A DNA stretch of 64,000 nt from Clostridium_AM tanneri (GTDB lineage Bacteria; Bacillota; Clostridia; Clostridiales; Clostridiaceae). The notes under the pieces are model-generated. The model ran no database searches and was not told where the DNA came from. It saw only the letters and a list, made by a program, of their open reading frames with translations. Of this stretch, positions 1 to 7,938 are shown in pieces. The stretch spans positions 6,847 to 70,846 of the forward strand of contig NZ_JARUJP010000018.1 of assembly GCF_033659955.1 (NCBI RefSeq). Reading direction: 5' to 3'. A program made the position numbers and the translations under genes. Every line of letters starts with the position of its first letter. The stretch's first letter is position 1.

Positions 1-297
1 AACTCCCTTTAAATAGTTAAAATATCTTATGCTATTTATTTATTTTTTTAAAATAGCTAATAATTAGCAGCAAATCTTTATTTATAAGTACATTAATTTA
101 CTCTCTTGTATAAAATAAAGGTCTAAATATGAAAAAAATAGAAATATACAACACAAAAAGCACAGATAAAAAAGTTATTTTTATTCTGTGCTTTACAAAA
201 TTCTCAAAAATGATAATAAATTTATATATTAAATTTAAAATGAGACAGTATCAATGTTACTAAAAGCCTTTCTTTTCTCAAAAATAATAATTAATTA
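1..297. other. Non-coding left edge
   Basis: No gene is visible here. The first bases read on the minus strand as a purine-rich ribosome-site-like run (AAAGGGAG), so a minus-strand gene probably begins just outside the window; this is inference. The stretch also carries a terminator hairpin (156-196) and repeated TTCTCAAAAAT-type arms (201-217 and 275-310), described separately. Confidence 0.5.
156..196. terminator. Bidirectional terminator hairpin
   Basis: An inverted repeat with arms AAAGCACAGA and TCTGTGCTTT encloses an A/T-rich centre, with A and T runs on the flanks. It lies downstream of the minus-strand sigma-54 regulator and could serve either strand. Confidence 0.6.
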
Positions 298-310
298 TCA
301 TTTTTGAGAA
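275..310 (-). terminator. Hairpin overlapping the stop codon of the sigma-54 regulator
   Basis: Two 18-nt arms (275-292 and 293-310) are inverted copies with one mismatch and essentially no spacer. The right arm contains the TGA stop of the regulator gene. The left-arm sequence occurs once more at 201-217, so the right arm could alternatively pair with the distal copy. No long U-run follows, so termination is plausible but not certain. Confidence 0.4.
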
Positions 311-2103
311 TCAGCTTCCTCTAGTTTTCGATATAGTGTAGCTGTACTAATTTTTAGCTTTTTAGCTATTAATTTTTTTCCTTCAGTATCAGAACCATAA
401 TGTTCTAGTAGTTTATTTATAATACTTTTTTCATACTCTGCTGTCATTTCTTTTAAACTTTTAACTTCACTAACAATACCCTTATCACCACTTATTCTCT
501 TGCTTATAGTGTCTAAGCTAATTAGATCTCCCTTTTCAAAATTAATAGCATATTCTATAAGATTTTGTAATTCACGGACGTTACCAGGCCAAGAATATTT
601 AAGCAGCGCTTCTTTAGCACTGTCTGTAAAGCCTTTTATATCCTTAATATATATCTTATTATACCTATTCAAGAAATGAGTGGAAAGTTTCAAAATATCG
701 GAGCCTCTTTCCTTTAAGGATGGAATATTAATTGGTATCACATTTAATCTGTAAAACAAATCCTCCCTAAATTCTCCTCTTTCTACCATTTTATAAAGAT
801 TTTTATTAGTGGCAGCAATAATTCTAGGATTAACCTTAATAGTATTTAAGCCACCAACCCTCATGATTTCCTTTTCCTCAAGGACTCTAAGTAATTTTAC
901 CTGCATGTGTAAAGGTAAGTCACCTATTTCGTCTAGAAACACAGTACCATCTTTTGCTATCTCAAACTTGCCCATTTTACCATTGCTATTAGCTCCTGTA
1001 AAAGCTCCTTTTTCATAACCAAAGAGTTCACTTTCCACCAAACTTTCAGGTATGGCTCCACAGTTTATAGCCATAAATATTTCATTTTTTCTATTACTTT
1101 CAAAGTGTATAGCTCTTGCAAAAAGTTCCTTCCCTGTACCGCTTTCACCTAAAAGAAGAACAGGTACATTTTGTCTAGATACTTCTTTTACCTGTTCTTT
1201 AACCTGTGAAAATATAAGGCTGTCTCCTATTATATTATCAAAGGTAAAAATAGAATGTTTCTCACTTATATTAAATACTGATCTCTGTAATTTATTAAAG
1301 TCTTTAAAGGTTATTACCGCACCAGAAAATTCATCATTAAGAGCTATTGCTTTTATGGACAAAAGAAAATCCTGTCTTTGGTTTTCTATATTTATAGTCA
1401 CCTGTTCTTCTTCTATAGAGTAGTTTGTCTTTATAAATTTAGTTATTAATTTATCTGGAAGCAGATTACTTATATTCTCTCCAACTATATGAAAATTCTT
1501 AAGCTTAAACTTTTCTTTAATAGCTTTATTTAAACTTAGTATGTTATTGTCTTTATCGATTATTATTATACCTTCATTTACAGAGTCAATAACTGTTAGC
1601 AGTTCCTTAGACTTATACTCCAATTTAGTATTAATATTCTTTTCGCTAATTCGTGAAGAAATTAATTCACTCATTCTTTTGTCGAAATCCTTATAACTAT
1701 CCTGTTTCTCTAAAAAAGCTTCCCTTTGACTTTCATCAAAAATTATCATTCCTATTACGCCTTCCACTTTTTTATCTATAATAATAGGAAAACATAACTC
1801 TGCCTTTTCATCACATATATCTATAGCATCACATATTATACACTCCTTGCAAGCCCTTGGATTTTCAATAAAATAGGGTTGACCTGTTAATACACACTTT
1901 TCAAAAACTGAGTTTTTAGGACCATAAACCCCAACTTTCTCCTTAAACCTGCCAGTACCAGCTATTCTTAATAAATCCTTGTCCATAATAGTAATGTCAA
2001 TACCAATGACAGCATTTACCGTTTCAGCGATTTCCTGAAGCTCATCCTTTACCTGATGTATCATGGAACGTCCCCTTTCTATACTGTTTATCAATTTACT
2101 CAT
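298..2103 (-). CDS. Sigma-54-dependent transcriptional activator with GAF-like and PAS domains
   Basis: A 601-aa bacterial enhancer-binding protein that would activate sigma-54 RNA polymerase using ATP. The order is a GAF-like sensor (about 1-160), a PAS domain (about 165-270), an AAA+ domain (about 285-520) and a Fis-type HTH (about 555-597). Visible motifs are Walker A GESGTGKE (319-326), the sigma-54 contact loop GAFTGA (366-371), Walker B GTVFLDEIG (386-394) and the arginine-finger region REDLFYRLNV (446-455). The GAF part has six cysteines (70, 85, 88, 91, 97, 104), which suggests metal, Fe-S or redox sensing, although this is inference. No -24/-12 promoter was found in the flanks, so its target may lie beyond the left edge. 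Family assignment is firm; the signal is unknown. Confidence 0.93.
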   Translation of the reverse strand: MSKLINSIERGRSMIHQVKDELQEIAETVNAVIGIDITIMDKDLLRIAGTGRFKEKVGVYGPKNSVFEKCVLTGQPYFIENPRACKECIICDAIDICDEKAELCFPIIIDKKVEGVIGMIIFDESQREAFLEKQDSYKDFDKRMSELISSRISEKNINTKLEYKSKELLTVIDSVNEGIIIIDKDNNILSLNKAIKEKFKLKNFHIVGENISNLLPDKLITKFIKTNYSIEEEQVTINIENQRQDFLLSIKAIALNDEFSGAVITFKDFNKLQRSVFNISEKHSIFTFDNIIGDSLIFSQVKEQVKEVSRQNVPVLLLGESGTGKELFARAIHFESNRKNEIFMAINCGAIPESLVESELFGYEKGAFTGANSNGKMGKFEIAKDGTVFLDEIGDLPLHMQVKLLRVLEEKEIMRVGGLNTIKVNPRIIAATNKNLYKMVERGEFREDLFYRLNVIPINIPSLKERGSDILKLSTHFLNRYNKIYIKDIKGFTDSAKEALLKYSWPGNVRELQNLIEYAINFEKGDLISLDTISKRISGDKGIVSEVKSLKEMTAEYEKSIINKLLEHYGSDTEGKKLIAKKLKISTATLYRKLEEADSQK

Positions 2104-2173
2104 TTATTATTTAGTATATCATTTATTTATAATAAAATCATTTATACAGGGGAGAATTTTCAAAAGGATATAG

Positions 2174-2425
2174 TAAAACTTTTGGGTGCACTAAAAACAG
2201 GTATGTAGGTAGAGGTATACTGCGTAGAAAGCTTCGAGTGAGGGTTAGAAGGTCTTATGCTGGTGATTTTGAAAATGTTAACTCAAACTTAGCTTTGGAA
2301 GAAAGCATTGAGTTTGAGTTCATTTTCAAGGTTGAGCCAGCATTAGACTTTCTTCCTGAAATAAGGGCTTTCAAGTAGTATACCTCTATCGGTCACACCG
2401 GTATTCAGTGCACCCAAATTTTTAT
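2174..2425. repeat. Long palindromic repeat element, copy 1 (about 250 nt)
   Basis: The outer arms are GGGTGCACT (2184-2192) and AGTGCACCC (2407-2415). Further in, TAGAGGTATACT pairs perfectly with AGTATACCTCTA, GAAAGC with GCTTTC, a GTCTTATGCTGG arm with CCAGCATTAGAC, and a central stem has AACTCAAACT against AGTTTGAGTT. The whole element can fold into one long branched hairpin. It has no ORF. It starts about 25 nt past the stop codon of the amino-acid binding protein gene, so it probably also ends that transcript. A shortened relative lies at 18468-18557 and shares the edge sequences GCACTAAAAA..AGG and CACCGGT.TTCAGTGC. Confidence 0.75.
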
Positions 2426-2450
2426 GTCTCATCATACTTAATATGTGTAT

Positions 2451-3257
2451 TTATTGGCTGTATATATCGTATCCAAACCACTTAATAGAAAGCTTAGTAA
2501 GAGTTCCATCTGCTTTTAATTCATTAAATGCCTTGTCGATTGCTTCTTTTAATTCTTTATCTTCTTTCTTTAAACCTATTCCTTGAGGTTCTTTAGTTAA
2601 TCTTTCATTTAATATTTTATACCCACCACCGTCTTTTTTCATGTAATAGCCTCCAACTTGAGAGTCAACTACTATTGCTTCAACTCTTCCTATAGATAAG
2701 TCATGGAAGGCTTCTGTTATTTTATCATATCTTTTTACCTCTTTAGTTCCTTCAAGCTTAGCTGCTGCCTGTTCCCCTGTAGATCCTAGCTGACATCCAA
2801 TTATTTTTCCTTTTAAGTCTTCCTTAGTATTTATACTGCTAGTATCCTTTTTAGTAACAATTATCTGACCGCCATCAATATAAGGAACTGAGAACTCTAT
2901 CTCCTGTTTTCTAGCATCGGTAATACTTAATGCAGAAACTATTGCATTAAACTTTCCTGATTTAAGAGCTAAAATTATTCCATTAAAATCTGTAGTTACA
3001 AATTCTGCTTTAACTCCCAATTTTTTAGCTAGCTCATTAGAAAAATCTATATCAAAACCAACTAAATTGTTTTTTTCATCTCTATACTCCATCGGTGGAT
3101 ATGAGTCGTCAAGTCCTATAGTTATTTTACCACTGTCTTTAATAGCCTGAAGTGAATTTACGTTTTTAGAACTAGTTGTCTCGGTACTTTTACCGCAACC
3201 TGCAAAAACAGATACAGTCATTACTGCTGTTAAAATTAATGCTGATATTTTTTTCAT
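2451..3257 (-). CDS. Polar amino-acid ABC transporter substrate-binding lipoprotein
   Basis: An extracellular solute-binding protein of family 3 that delivers a polar amino acid (possibly cystine, glutamine or similar) to an ABC permease. The N-terminus is a lipoprotein signal, with MKK, a hydrophobic run and a lipobox ending VFAGC, followed by a Ser/Thr-rich linker. The family signature is GLDDSYPPMEYRDEKNNLVGFDIDF. The start is placed at the ATG before KKISALI because GAGGGGG precedes it at good spacing and the signal peptide begins there; an upstream in-frame start would spoil it. No permease or ATPase gene is adjacent, so it must work with proteins encoded elsewhere. The substrate is not determinable from sequence. 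Confidence 0.9.
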   Translation of the reverse strand: MKKISALILTAVMTVSVFAGCGKSTETTSSKNVNSLQAIKDSGKITIGLDDSYPPMEYRDEKNNLVGFDIDFSNELAKKLGVKAEFVTTDFNGIILALKSGKFNAIVSALSITDARKQEIEFSVPYIDGGQIIVTKKDTSSINTKEDLKGKIIGCQLGSTGEQAAAKLEGTKEVKRYDKITEAFHDLSIGRVEAIVVDSQVGGYYMKKDGGGYKILNERLTKEPQGIGLKKEDKELKEAIDKAFNELKADGTLTKLSIKWFGYDIYSQ

Positions 3258-3340
3258 TTTATTTTCCCCCTCATCATTTACTTGTTTATAATTATACAAC
3301 TAAAATTATAATTATGCAATATATTAATAAAAAATTTTAT

Positions 3341-3373
3341 GAAAAAAGGAACTAGCTTCTTCGCTAGCTCCTT
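3341..3373 (-). terminator. Rho-independent terminator
   Basis: The stem AAGGAGCTAGC/GCTAGTTCCTT (read on the minus strand) is followed by TTTTTTC. It lies just past the stop of the 86-aa minus-strand gene. Confidence 0.8.
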
Positions 3374-3446
3374 CCCATATTGGAACATTATGTATGGTTA
3401 ATATAATTCTATCTATTAGATTATTTTTTCAAAACTATTTACAACA

Positions 3447-3707
3447 CTATATTTCCTTAGGAATAACTGCCACGTTATAATTCATAGATAAATCCTTTAA
3501 TAGAGGTCTTTCTTTGGTTATGCTTTGAACCTCTTCTAAATTCTTAGCAGTAAATATTACTGTTCCGCCTCTCCTATTGTATACTCCTCCACCAATCAAG
3601 TATCTGCTGGATTTAATATTGCCATTATTTACTCTTGTCCTACATATAGCTTCTTCTCTTTCTGCTGTTTTATAATTTATTCTTACAAAAATATTATAAT
3701 TATCCAC
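3447..3707 (-). CDS. Small protein of unknown function, YCII-like
   Basis: An 86-aa cytoplasmic protein beginning at GTG, preceded by GGGGGTAGG. The central region (GGGVYNRRGGTVIFTAKNL followed by EEVQ) recalls the glycine-rich strand and helix of small YCII-type dimeric alpha-beta proteins, but I cannot confirm the family. It has no membrane segment or cysteine cluster. It stands alone with its own terminator. The assignment as a real gene rests on the ribosome site, codon use and the terminator. Confidence 0.65.
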   Translation of the reverse strand: MDNYNIFVRINYKTAEREEAICRTRVNNGNIKSSRYLIGGGVYNRRGGTVIFTAKNLEEVQSITKERPLLKDLSMNYNVAVIPKEI

Positions 3708-3931
3708 TTATACCTACCCCCATAAGTTTCTTTGGGTAAAATCTATATTTTGATTATACCGAACATAGGTTCTATTGTCAACTAAAAGTTATTAACCCTT
3801 CCCTCTATGTTTATTATTATGCAGTGAAAAATATGCATAATAAGTTAAATTATATTATGAAAGATTGTATTTATTTGATAAAATATAACTAATTAATTTT
3901 TTTATAGTTGATTATAGGAGGGGGAACTAAT

Positions 3932-4618
3932 ATGTTAGGAACTATAGCAAACTTTTCTGCTATAATAATTGGAAGTATAATAGGCATACTATTCAAAAAT
4001 GGTATACCAGAAAAAATTAGCAACACTATAATGCAGGGGTTAGGTTTATGTGTAATATTTATCGGTGTAACCGGTGCCATTAAAGGAAATAACATCCTTT
4101 TAATAATAATCTCTATAGTTGTAGGTGGATTTATTGGAGAACTAGTTGACTTAGATAATATGATTCAGAAGCTTGGAGATAAAATTGAGAACAAATTCAA
4201 AGGAAAAGGAGTGAAGGTTTCTGAAGGTTTTGTAACTGCCAGTTTACTTTTTTGTGTAGGTTCCATGGCTATAGTCGGTGCTCTTGAAAGTGGATTAGAG
4301 GGAAATCACAAGATACTCTATGCTAAATCAATGCTCGATGGTGTATCTTCTATTATTTTTGCTTCTTCCCTAGGAATTGGAGTAATATTTTCATCAATTT
4401 CTGTTTTAATATATCAAGGTGCTATTACTATTGCTGCTTCTCTATTAAAGGGTGTCTTAATACAGTCTGTTGTAAATGAAATGACCGCAATTGGAAGTAT
4501 TTTAATTATAGGTATAGGCTTTAATATTCTTAATATGACAAAAATAAAAGCAGCTAATCTGCTGCCAGCAGTTTTTATACCGATTATTTATCAAGTGCTA
4601 ATTAATATTATAAAATGA
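3932..4618 (+). CDS. DUF554 family membrane protein (YdfK/YqgA-like)
   Basis: A 228-aa integral membrane protein of the DUF554 family, of unknown transport or structural role. It opens with MLGTIANFSAIIIGSIIG, and typical family blocks follow, such as GALESGLEGNHKILYAKSML and the serine-rich SSIIFASSLGIGV. About six to seven membrane segments are apparent. The start is set at the ATG after ATAGGAGGGGG rather than the in-frame ATG 24 nt upstream. It is a single-gene unit followed by a hairpin at 4626-4686. Confidence 0.85.
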   Translation: MLGTIANFSAIIIGSIIGILFKNGIPEKISNTIMQGLGLCVIFIGVTGAIKGNNILLIIISIVVGGFIGELVDLDNMIQKLGDKIENKFKGKGVKVSEGFVTASLLFCVGSMAIVGALESGLEGNHKILYAKSMLDGVSSIIFASSLGIGVIFSSISVLIYQGAITIAASLLKGVLIQSVVNEMTAIGSILIIGIGFNILNMTKIKAANLLPAVFIPIIYQVLINIIK

Positions 4619-4625
4619 TATCTTA

Positions 4626-4686
4626 TCATAGATAGTTGCCAGTGAAGTTACCTTGTTTTATTTTTTACTGACAACTGTCTATTAAT
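4626..4686. terminator. Convergent-gene terminator hairpin
   Basis: The arms TAGATAGTTG and CAACTGTCTA, with inner CAGT/ACTG, surround a T-rich loop between two convergent genes. It probably ends both transcripts. Confidence 0.5.
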
Positions 4687-4714
4687 AAGGAAAATAAACT
4701 TTAATAAAATATAT

Positions 4715-5380
4715 CTATAACACTACTTGCTGAAATAAATCATCAATCTTGTCTATGTATTCTAAAAAAATGCTTTCAACTTGGGCCTTTCTTCCATGAA
4801 CTATCTTGTCAAAATAATCTCTATTTATTCTTTTATTAACTTGTCTATCCTTTTTTATAACCTTTTCCAAGTTATTATTATCTTTTCCTACAGTTACTTC
4901 ATAAACTGCCACCCCTGCTGCTGCCCCTATTATTCCTATAACTATAGCATCAAGTATATTCTTTTTCACAATGGCCCCACCAGCAGCTCCAATTATAACT
5001 CCCAGTATAACCATAACTGTCTTTGACTTACTATTCCTATTCTCCTCTTTACTGTCTATAGGTATATTCTCTTCTGTTATATACATTTTATTTTCCTCTA
5101 CTTTTATAGGAGGAATATAAAGATTCTCCATTCTATTTTCAATTTCTACAGCATTTTTAATTGAATCCTCTGAATTAATTTTATCTGTTAACTCTCCTTT
5201 TATATTCTCTATAAGTTTAAATCCTAATGCCTTTTTATAATCTGTTATATTGTCATACTCTTCTTCTAAGATCTCATTTATTTCTTTAATTGTAGTGCAC
5301 TGCTTCAAGTCTGCATTTAGATTTTCATATAACTTGTCTGTAAACACCTGTAATTCCCTTTTAATAATAGTAAAATCCAT
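4715..5380 (-). CDS. Hypothetical protein with central glycine/alanine-rich membrane hairpin
   Basis: A 221-aa protein that I do not recognise. The N-terminal half (about 1-120) is charged and helical. Residues about 122-165 contain two hydrophobic segments rich in Gly and Ala (VMVILGVIIGAAGGAIV and IVIGIIGAAAGVAVY), which looks like a membrane hairpin. The C-terminal tail is charged, with a predicted coiled helix. The start is set at the ATG after AGAAGGGG with 8-nt spacing; a GTG nine bases upstream is also in frame. No neighbour suggests a function. Confidence 0.6.
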   Translation of the reverse strand: MDFTIIKRELQVFTDKLYENLNADLKQCTTIKEINEILEEEYDNITDYKKALGFKLIENIKGELTDKINSEDSIKNAVEIENRMENLYIPPIKVEENKMYITEENIPIDSKEENRNSKSKTVMVILGVIIGAAGGAIVKKNILDAIVIGIIGAAAGVAVYEVTVGKDNNNLEKVIKKDRQVNKRINRDYFDKIVHGRKAQVESIFLEYIDKIDDLFQQVVL

Positions 5381-5545
5381 ACTCCACACCCCTTCTTACT
5401 GAAACAAAATTACTTATATCTATAGTTTTTATGATATCATTTTATTTAGTTAAAATAAACATATTTTGGATTTTACAAATAGTACTTATTTTAGTTATCT
5501 AGGCTTAGTATTCTTTGTGCATATCAATATTGACATATATCAGTA

Positions 5546-5575
5546 TTGATAATAACCTATTACATGAGATATAAT
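5546..5575 (+). promoter_or_regulatory. Putative promoter of the degV-like gene
   Basis: TTGATA (5546-5551) and TATAAT (5570-5575) are separated by 18 bp, just upstream of the AAGGAGG ribosome site. A second TTGACA lies at 5530-5535 without a well-spaced -10. Confidence 0.5.
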
Positions 5576-5600
5576 ATATTTGTAAGTAAGGAGGTATATA

Positions 5601-6446
5601 ATGGTTAAAGTTGCGTTAGTTACAGATAGTACATCTGATTTAGAAAAAAGTATAATAGATAAGTATGACATAAAGGTACTTCCTCTGAGAATCGTATACA
5701 AAGATAGAGAGTATATAGACAGAGTAACTATAACTCCAAAAGAGGTTTACAATAGTTTAGATAAGGAAATTCCTCATACTTCTCTGCCTTCTATGGAGGA
5801 CATTGAAAATCTTTTTCAAGAGTTAGAAAAGGAAGAATACACTCATGTTATTTGTGTGCCTATCTCTTCCGGCTTGTCTGGTACTTATAATACAATAAAA
5901 CTTGTAAGTGAAAATCATCCAAAGTTAACTACTACCGTATTCGACTCAAAGGCTCTTACCCTTGGTACTGGAGCTATTATAATAAAATGTGCTGAGTTAT
6001 TGCATCAAGGAAAAAGCTATGAGGAAATTGTAGAGTTGCTTCCAAAAATTAGAGATAGCATCTCAGTTTTCTATGTAGTAGATACGCTAAAATATCTTAT
6101 TAAAGGTGGTAGGATAGGGAAAGTTTCTGGTACAGTAGGTGAGTTATTAAATATCAAACCTATAATATCCATAGATTCCGACGGCGTATACTATACTTAT
6201 ACAAAGGTTAGAGGAAAGAAAAAAGCACTAAATAAGTTATCAGAGATAGCAGAAGAAATTTTGTTAAAAACTAAAAGCAGAGTATGGGTTATGCACGGAG
6301 CAGCAGAAGAGGAAGGAACCAAAATTTATGAATTCTTTTCTAAGAATCCAAATGTAACCTACTTAGGCTTCGGAGACATAAGTCCTGTAGCTGGTGTTCA
6401 TACCGGTCCTGGACTTATTGGAATAGTAGTAATGCATGAAATATAG
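5601..6446 (+). CDS. DegV family fatty-acid-binding protein
   Basis: A 281-aa two-domain DegV protein. Members bind a fatty acid and several act as FakB subunits that present it to the FakA kinase for phospholipid synthesis. Visible family blocks are TDSTSDL near the N-terminus, PTSLPS-like PHTSLPSMED, the serine loop ISSGLSGTYNT, DSKALTLGTG, LKYLIKGGRIGKVSG and HTGPGLIGIV at the C-terminus. Length is normal. The start follows AAGGAGG at ideal spacing. No fakA gene is adjacent. DegV paralogues are common in clostridia, so the specific ligand is unknown. Confidence 0.92.
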   Translation: MVKVALVTDSTSDLEKSIIDKYDIKVLPLRIVYKDREYIDRVTITPKEVYNSLDKEIPHTSLPSMEDIENLFQELEKEEYTHVICVPISSGLSGTYNTIKLVSENHPKLTTTVFDSKALTLGTGAIIIKCAELLHQGKSYEEIVELLPKIRDSISVFYVVDTLKYLIKGGRIGKVSGTVGELLNIKPIISIDSDGVYYTYTKVRGKKKALNKLSEIAEEILLKTKSRVWVMHGAAEEEGTKIYEFFSKNPNVTYLGFGDISPVAGVHTGPGLIGIVVMHEI

Positions 6447-6472
6447 GGTTTCTAATGAAACCCTATATTTAT
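6441..6472 (+). terminator. Terminator overlapping the degV-like stop codon
   Basis: ATATAGGGTTTC and GAAACCCTATAT form a 12-bp stem with a 4-nt loop, followed by TTTATTT. The TAG stop codon is inside the left arm. Confidence 0.85.
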
Positions 6473-6787
6473 TTAGCAAAATTTAGCTATTAAATTCACA
6501 TATGGTAAAAACTAGCATTAAATTATATTACATTGGGTATAATTATAATCTATATACTAACATAAAATAACATTTACATTTTAATACACTGAAAATTCAA
6601 GGATTCTATTTTATCCATAGCTTATAAACAGGAAATGTCTAAAATACTCCGCAGAAATTTTGAACTTTTAGTTAATATACGTTTTTTTGTCAAATAGTAC
6701 TTGAAAAGTTGTGTTCATAGTTTTTATAATAAATTGTACGTTGCGTAATTACAGCAAAATTTTCTAGCAAACTTAAGGAGAAGTTTT
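6473..6787 (+). other. Intergenic region upstream of the AI-2E-type permease
   Basis: AT-rich, with no ORF of note. A possible promoter is TTGAAA near 6702 with TATAAT near 6727, but the 19-bp spacing is long. I see no riboswitch or repeat in it. Confidence 0.4.
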
Positions 6788-7801
6788 ATGAGTTTTTTAA
6801 AAGATTTTTTTTCCAGGGAATCCACTAAAAGAGTTTTGTTTTTTATCGTCATTATTTTGTGCTTTTATGCTGCTAAATCATTAATTGATCTATTTTTATT
6901 GACATTCTTACTTACTTTTCTTATGAACAGTCTTCATGGCTTAGTTGTAAGACAGTTAAAAAAGATAACAGTAGTAAAAGAAAAGCTTATCACAGTGGTT
7001 CTATATGCACTTTTATTTGCCTCTATAGTTTTATTAATAGTTAAGTATATACCGGTGCTTGTAACTCAAAGTAGATTTATAATAAACCAAGCTGCAGACT
7101 TTGATTTCTCCGCAGATCCAGACACTGATGTAATACAAAGATACCTAATGGCTATGTTCCAACAAATTGATTTACAGAGTTACTTAAAGTCAGGTTTTAA
7201 TTTTACTGTTCAATTAGCCACAGATATAGGAAAATGGAGCATAAATCTTTTTATTGCTATTATGCTAAGCTTATTTTTTATGTTGGAGAAGAAAAAGATA
7301 CTAAACTTTTTGGAAAAGTTTAAAACTAGTAAAATATCCGGAGTATACAAATACTTCGCATACTTTGGTCATAATTTTTTAAATTCTTTTGGAAAGGTAA
7401 TTCAGGCTCAAATTGTTATAGCTTTTGTAAATACCATTATATCCGTAGTAATGCTTTATATTCTTAAATTCCCTCAGTTAATTACTTTAGGATTTATGAT
7501 ATTCATACTGAGCCTGATTCCGGTAGCAGGAGTGATAGTTTCACTTATCCCCCTTACACTAATTGCATTCAAAATTGGCGGTCTTACTAAAGTTTTTTAT
7601 GTTTTAGTGTTAGTTGCGGTGATTCATGCCTTTGAAAGTTACGTATTGAATCCAAAGCTTATGTCTGCAAAGGTTGAGCTTCCTATATTCTTTACCTTTG
7701 TAATACTTATAGCATCAGAACATTTTATGGGAGTTTGGGGACTTTTAATAGGTATTCCTTTAGTTATGTTTATCCTGGATCTATTAGAGGTAAAAATCTA
7801 A
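6788..7801 (+). CDS. AI-2E family transporter (PerM/YdbI-like permease)
   Basis: A 337-aa integral membrane protein of the AI-2 exporter superfamily. Members include autoinducer-2 exporters and Na+/H+ antiporter-like proteins, so the substrate is uncertain. About eight membrane segments are visible: two near the N-terminus (residues 15-50), one at about 70-90, a soluble segment with the sequence FNFTVQLATDIGKWSINLF, then a C-terminal cluster including GLLIGIPLVMFILDLL. The conserved glycine and proline-rich stretch ILSLIPVAGVIVSLIPL is present. A good AAGGAG ribosome site precedes the ATG. It is a single-gene unit ending at a strong hairpin. Confidence 0.88.
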   Translation: MSFLKDFFSRESTKRVLFFIVIILCFYAAKSLIDLFLLTFLLTFLMNSLHGLVVRQLKKITVVKEKLITVVLYALLFASIVLLIVKYIPVLVTQSRFIINQAADFDFSADPDTDVIQRYLMAMFQQIDLQSYLKSGFNFTVQLATDIGKWSINLFIAIMLSLFFMLEKKKILNFLEKFKTSKISGVYKYFAYFGHNFLNSFGKVIQAQIVIAFVNTIISVVMLYILKFPQLITLGFMIFILSLIPVAGVIVSLIPLTLIAFKIGGLTKVFYVLVLVAVIHAFESYVLNPKLMSAKVELPIFFTFVILIASEHFMGVWGLLIGIPLVMFILDLLEVKI

Positions 7802-7871
7802 GGGTAAAACATAAAGCAATACTAAATACTTTTTAAAAATAACTTTAACACTGAACGATAATTATTTGTAT

Positions 7872-7916
7872 AAAAAGAGCATCCCGCAGCATTCTAACAG
7901 CGGGATGCTCTTTTAT
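7872..7916. terminator. Strong bidirectional terminator
   Basis: AAAGAGCATCCCGC and GCGGGATGCTCTTT form a 14-bp GC-containing stem, flanked by A and T runs. It separates the convergent permease and HD-GYP genes. Confidence 0.9.
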
Positions 7917-7938
7917 TTATTAAAAAAGAAAAAATCTT

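Noticed and set aside
2451..3299. Upstream in-frame start for the amino-acid binding protein
   Set aside because: It would add 14 residues before the signal peptide and swallow the ribosome site; the ATG at 3257 is better.
6473..6787. Possible riboswitch upstream of the AI-2E-type permease
   Set aside because: No conserved aptamer motif or competing hairpins seen; the region is plain AT-rich DNA.
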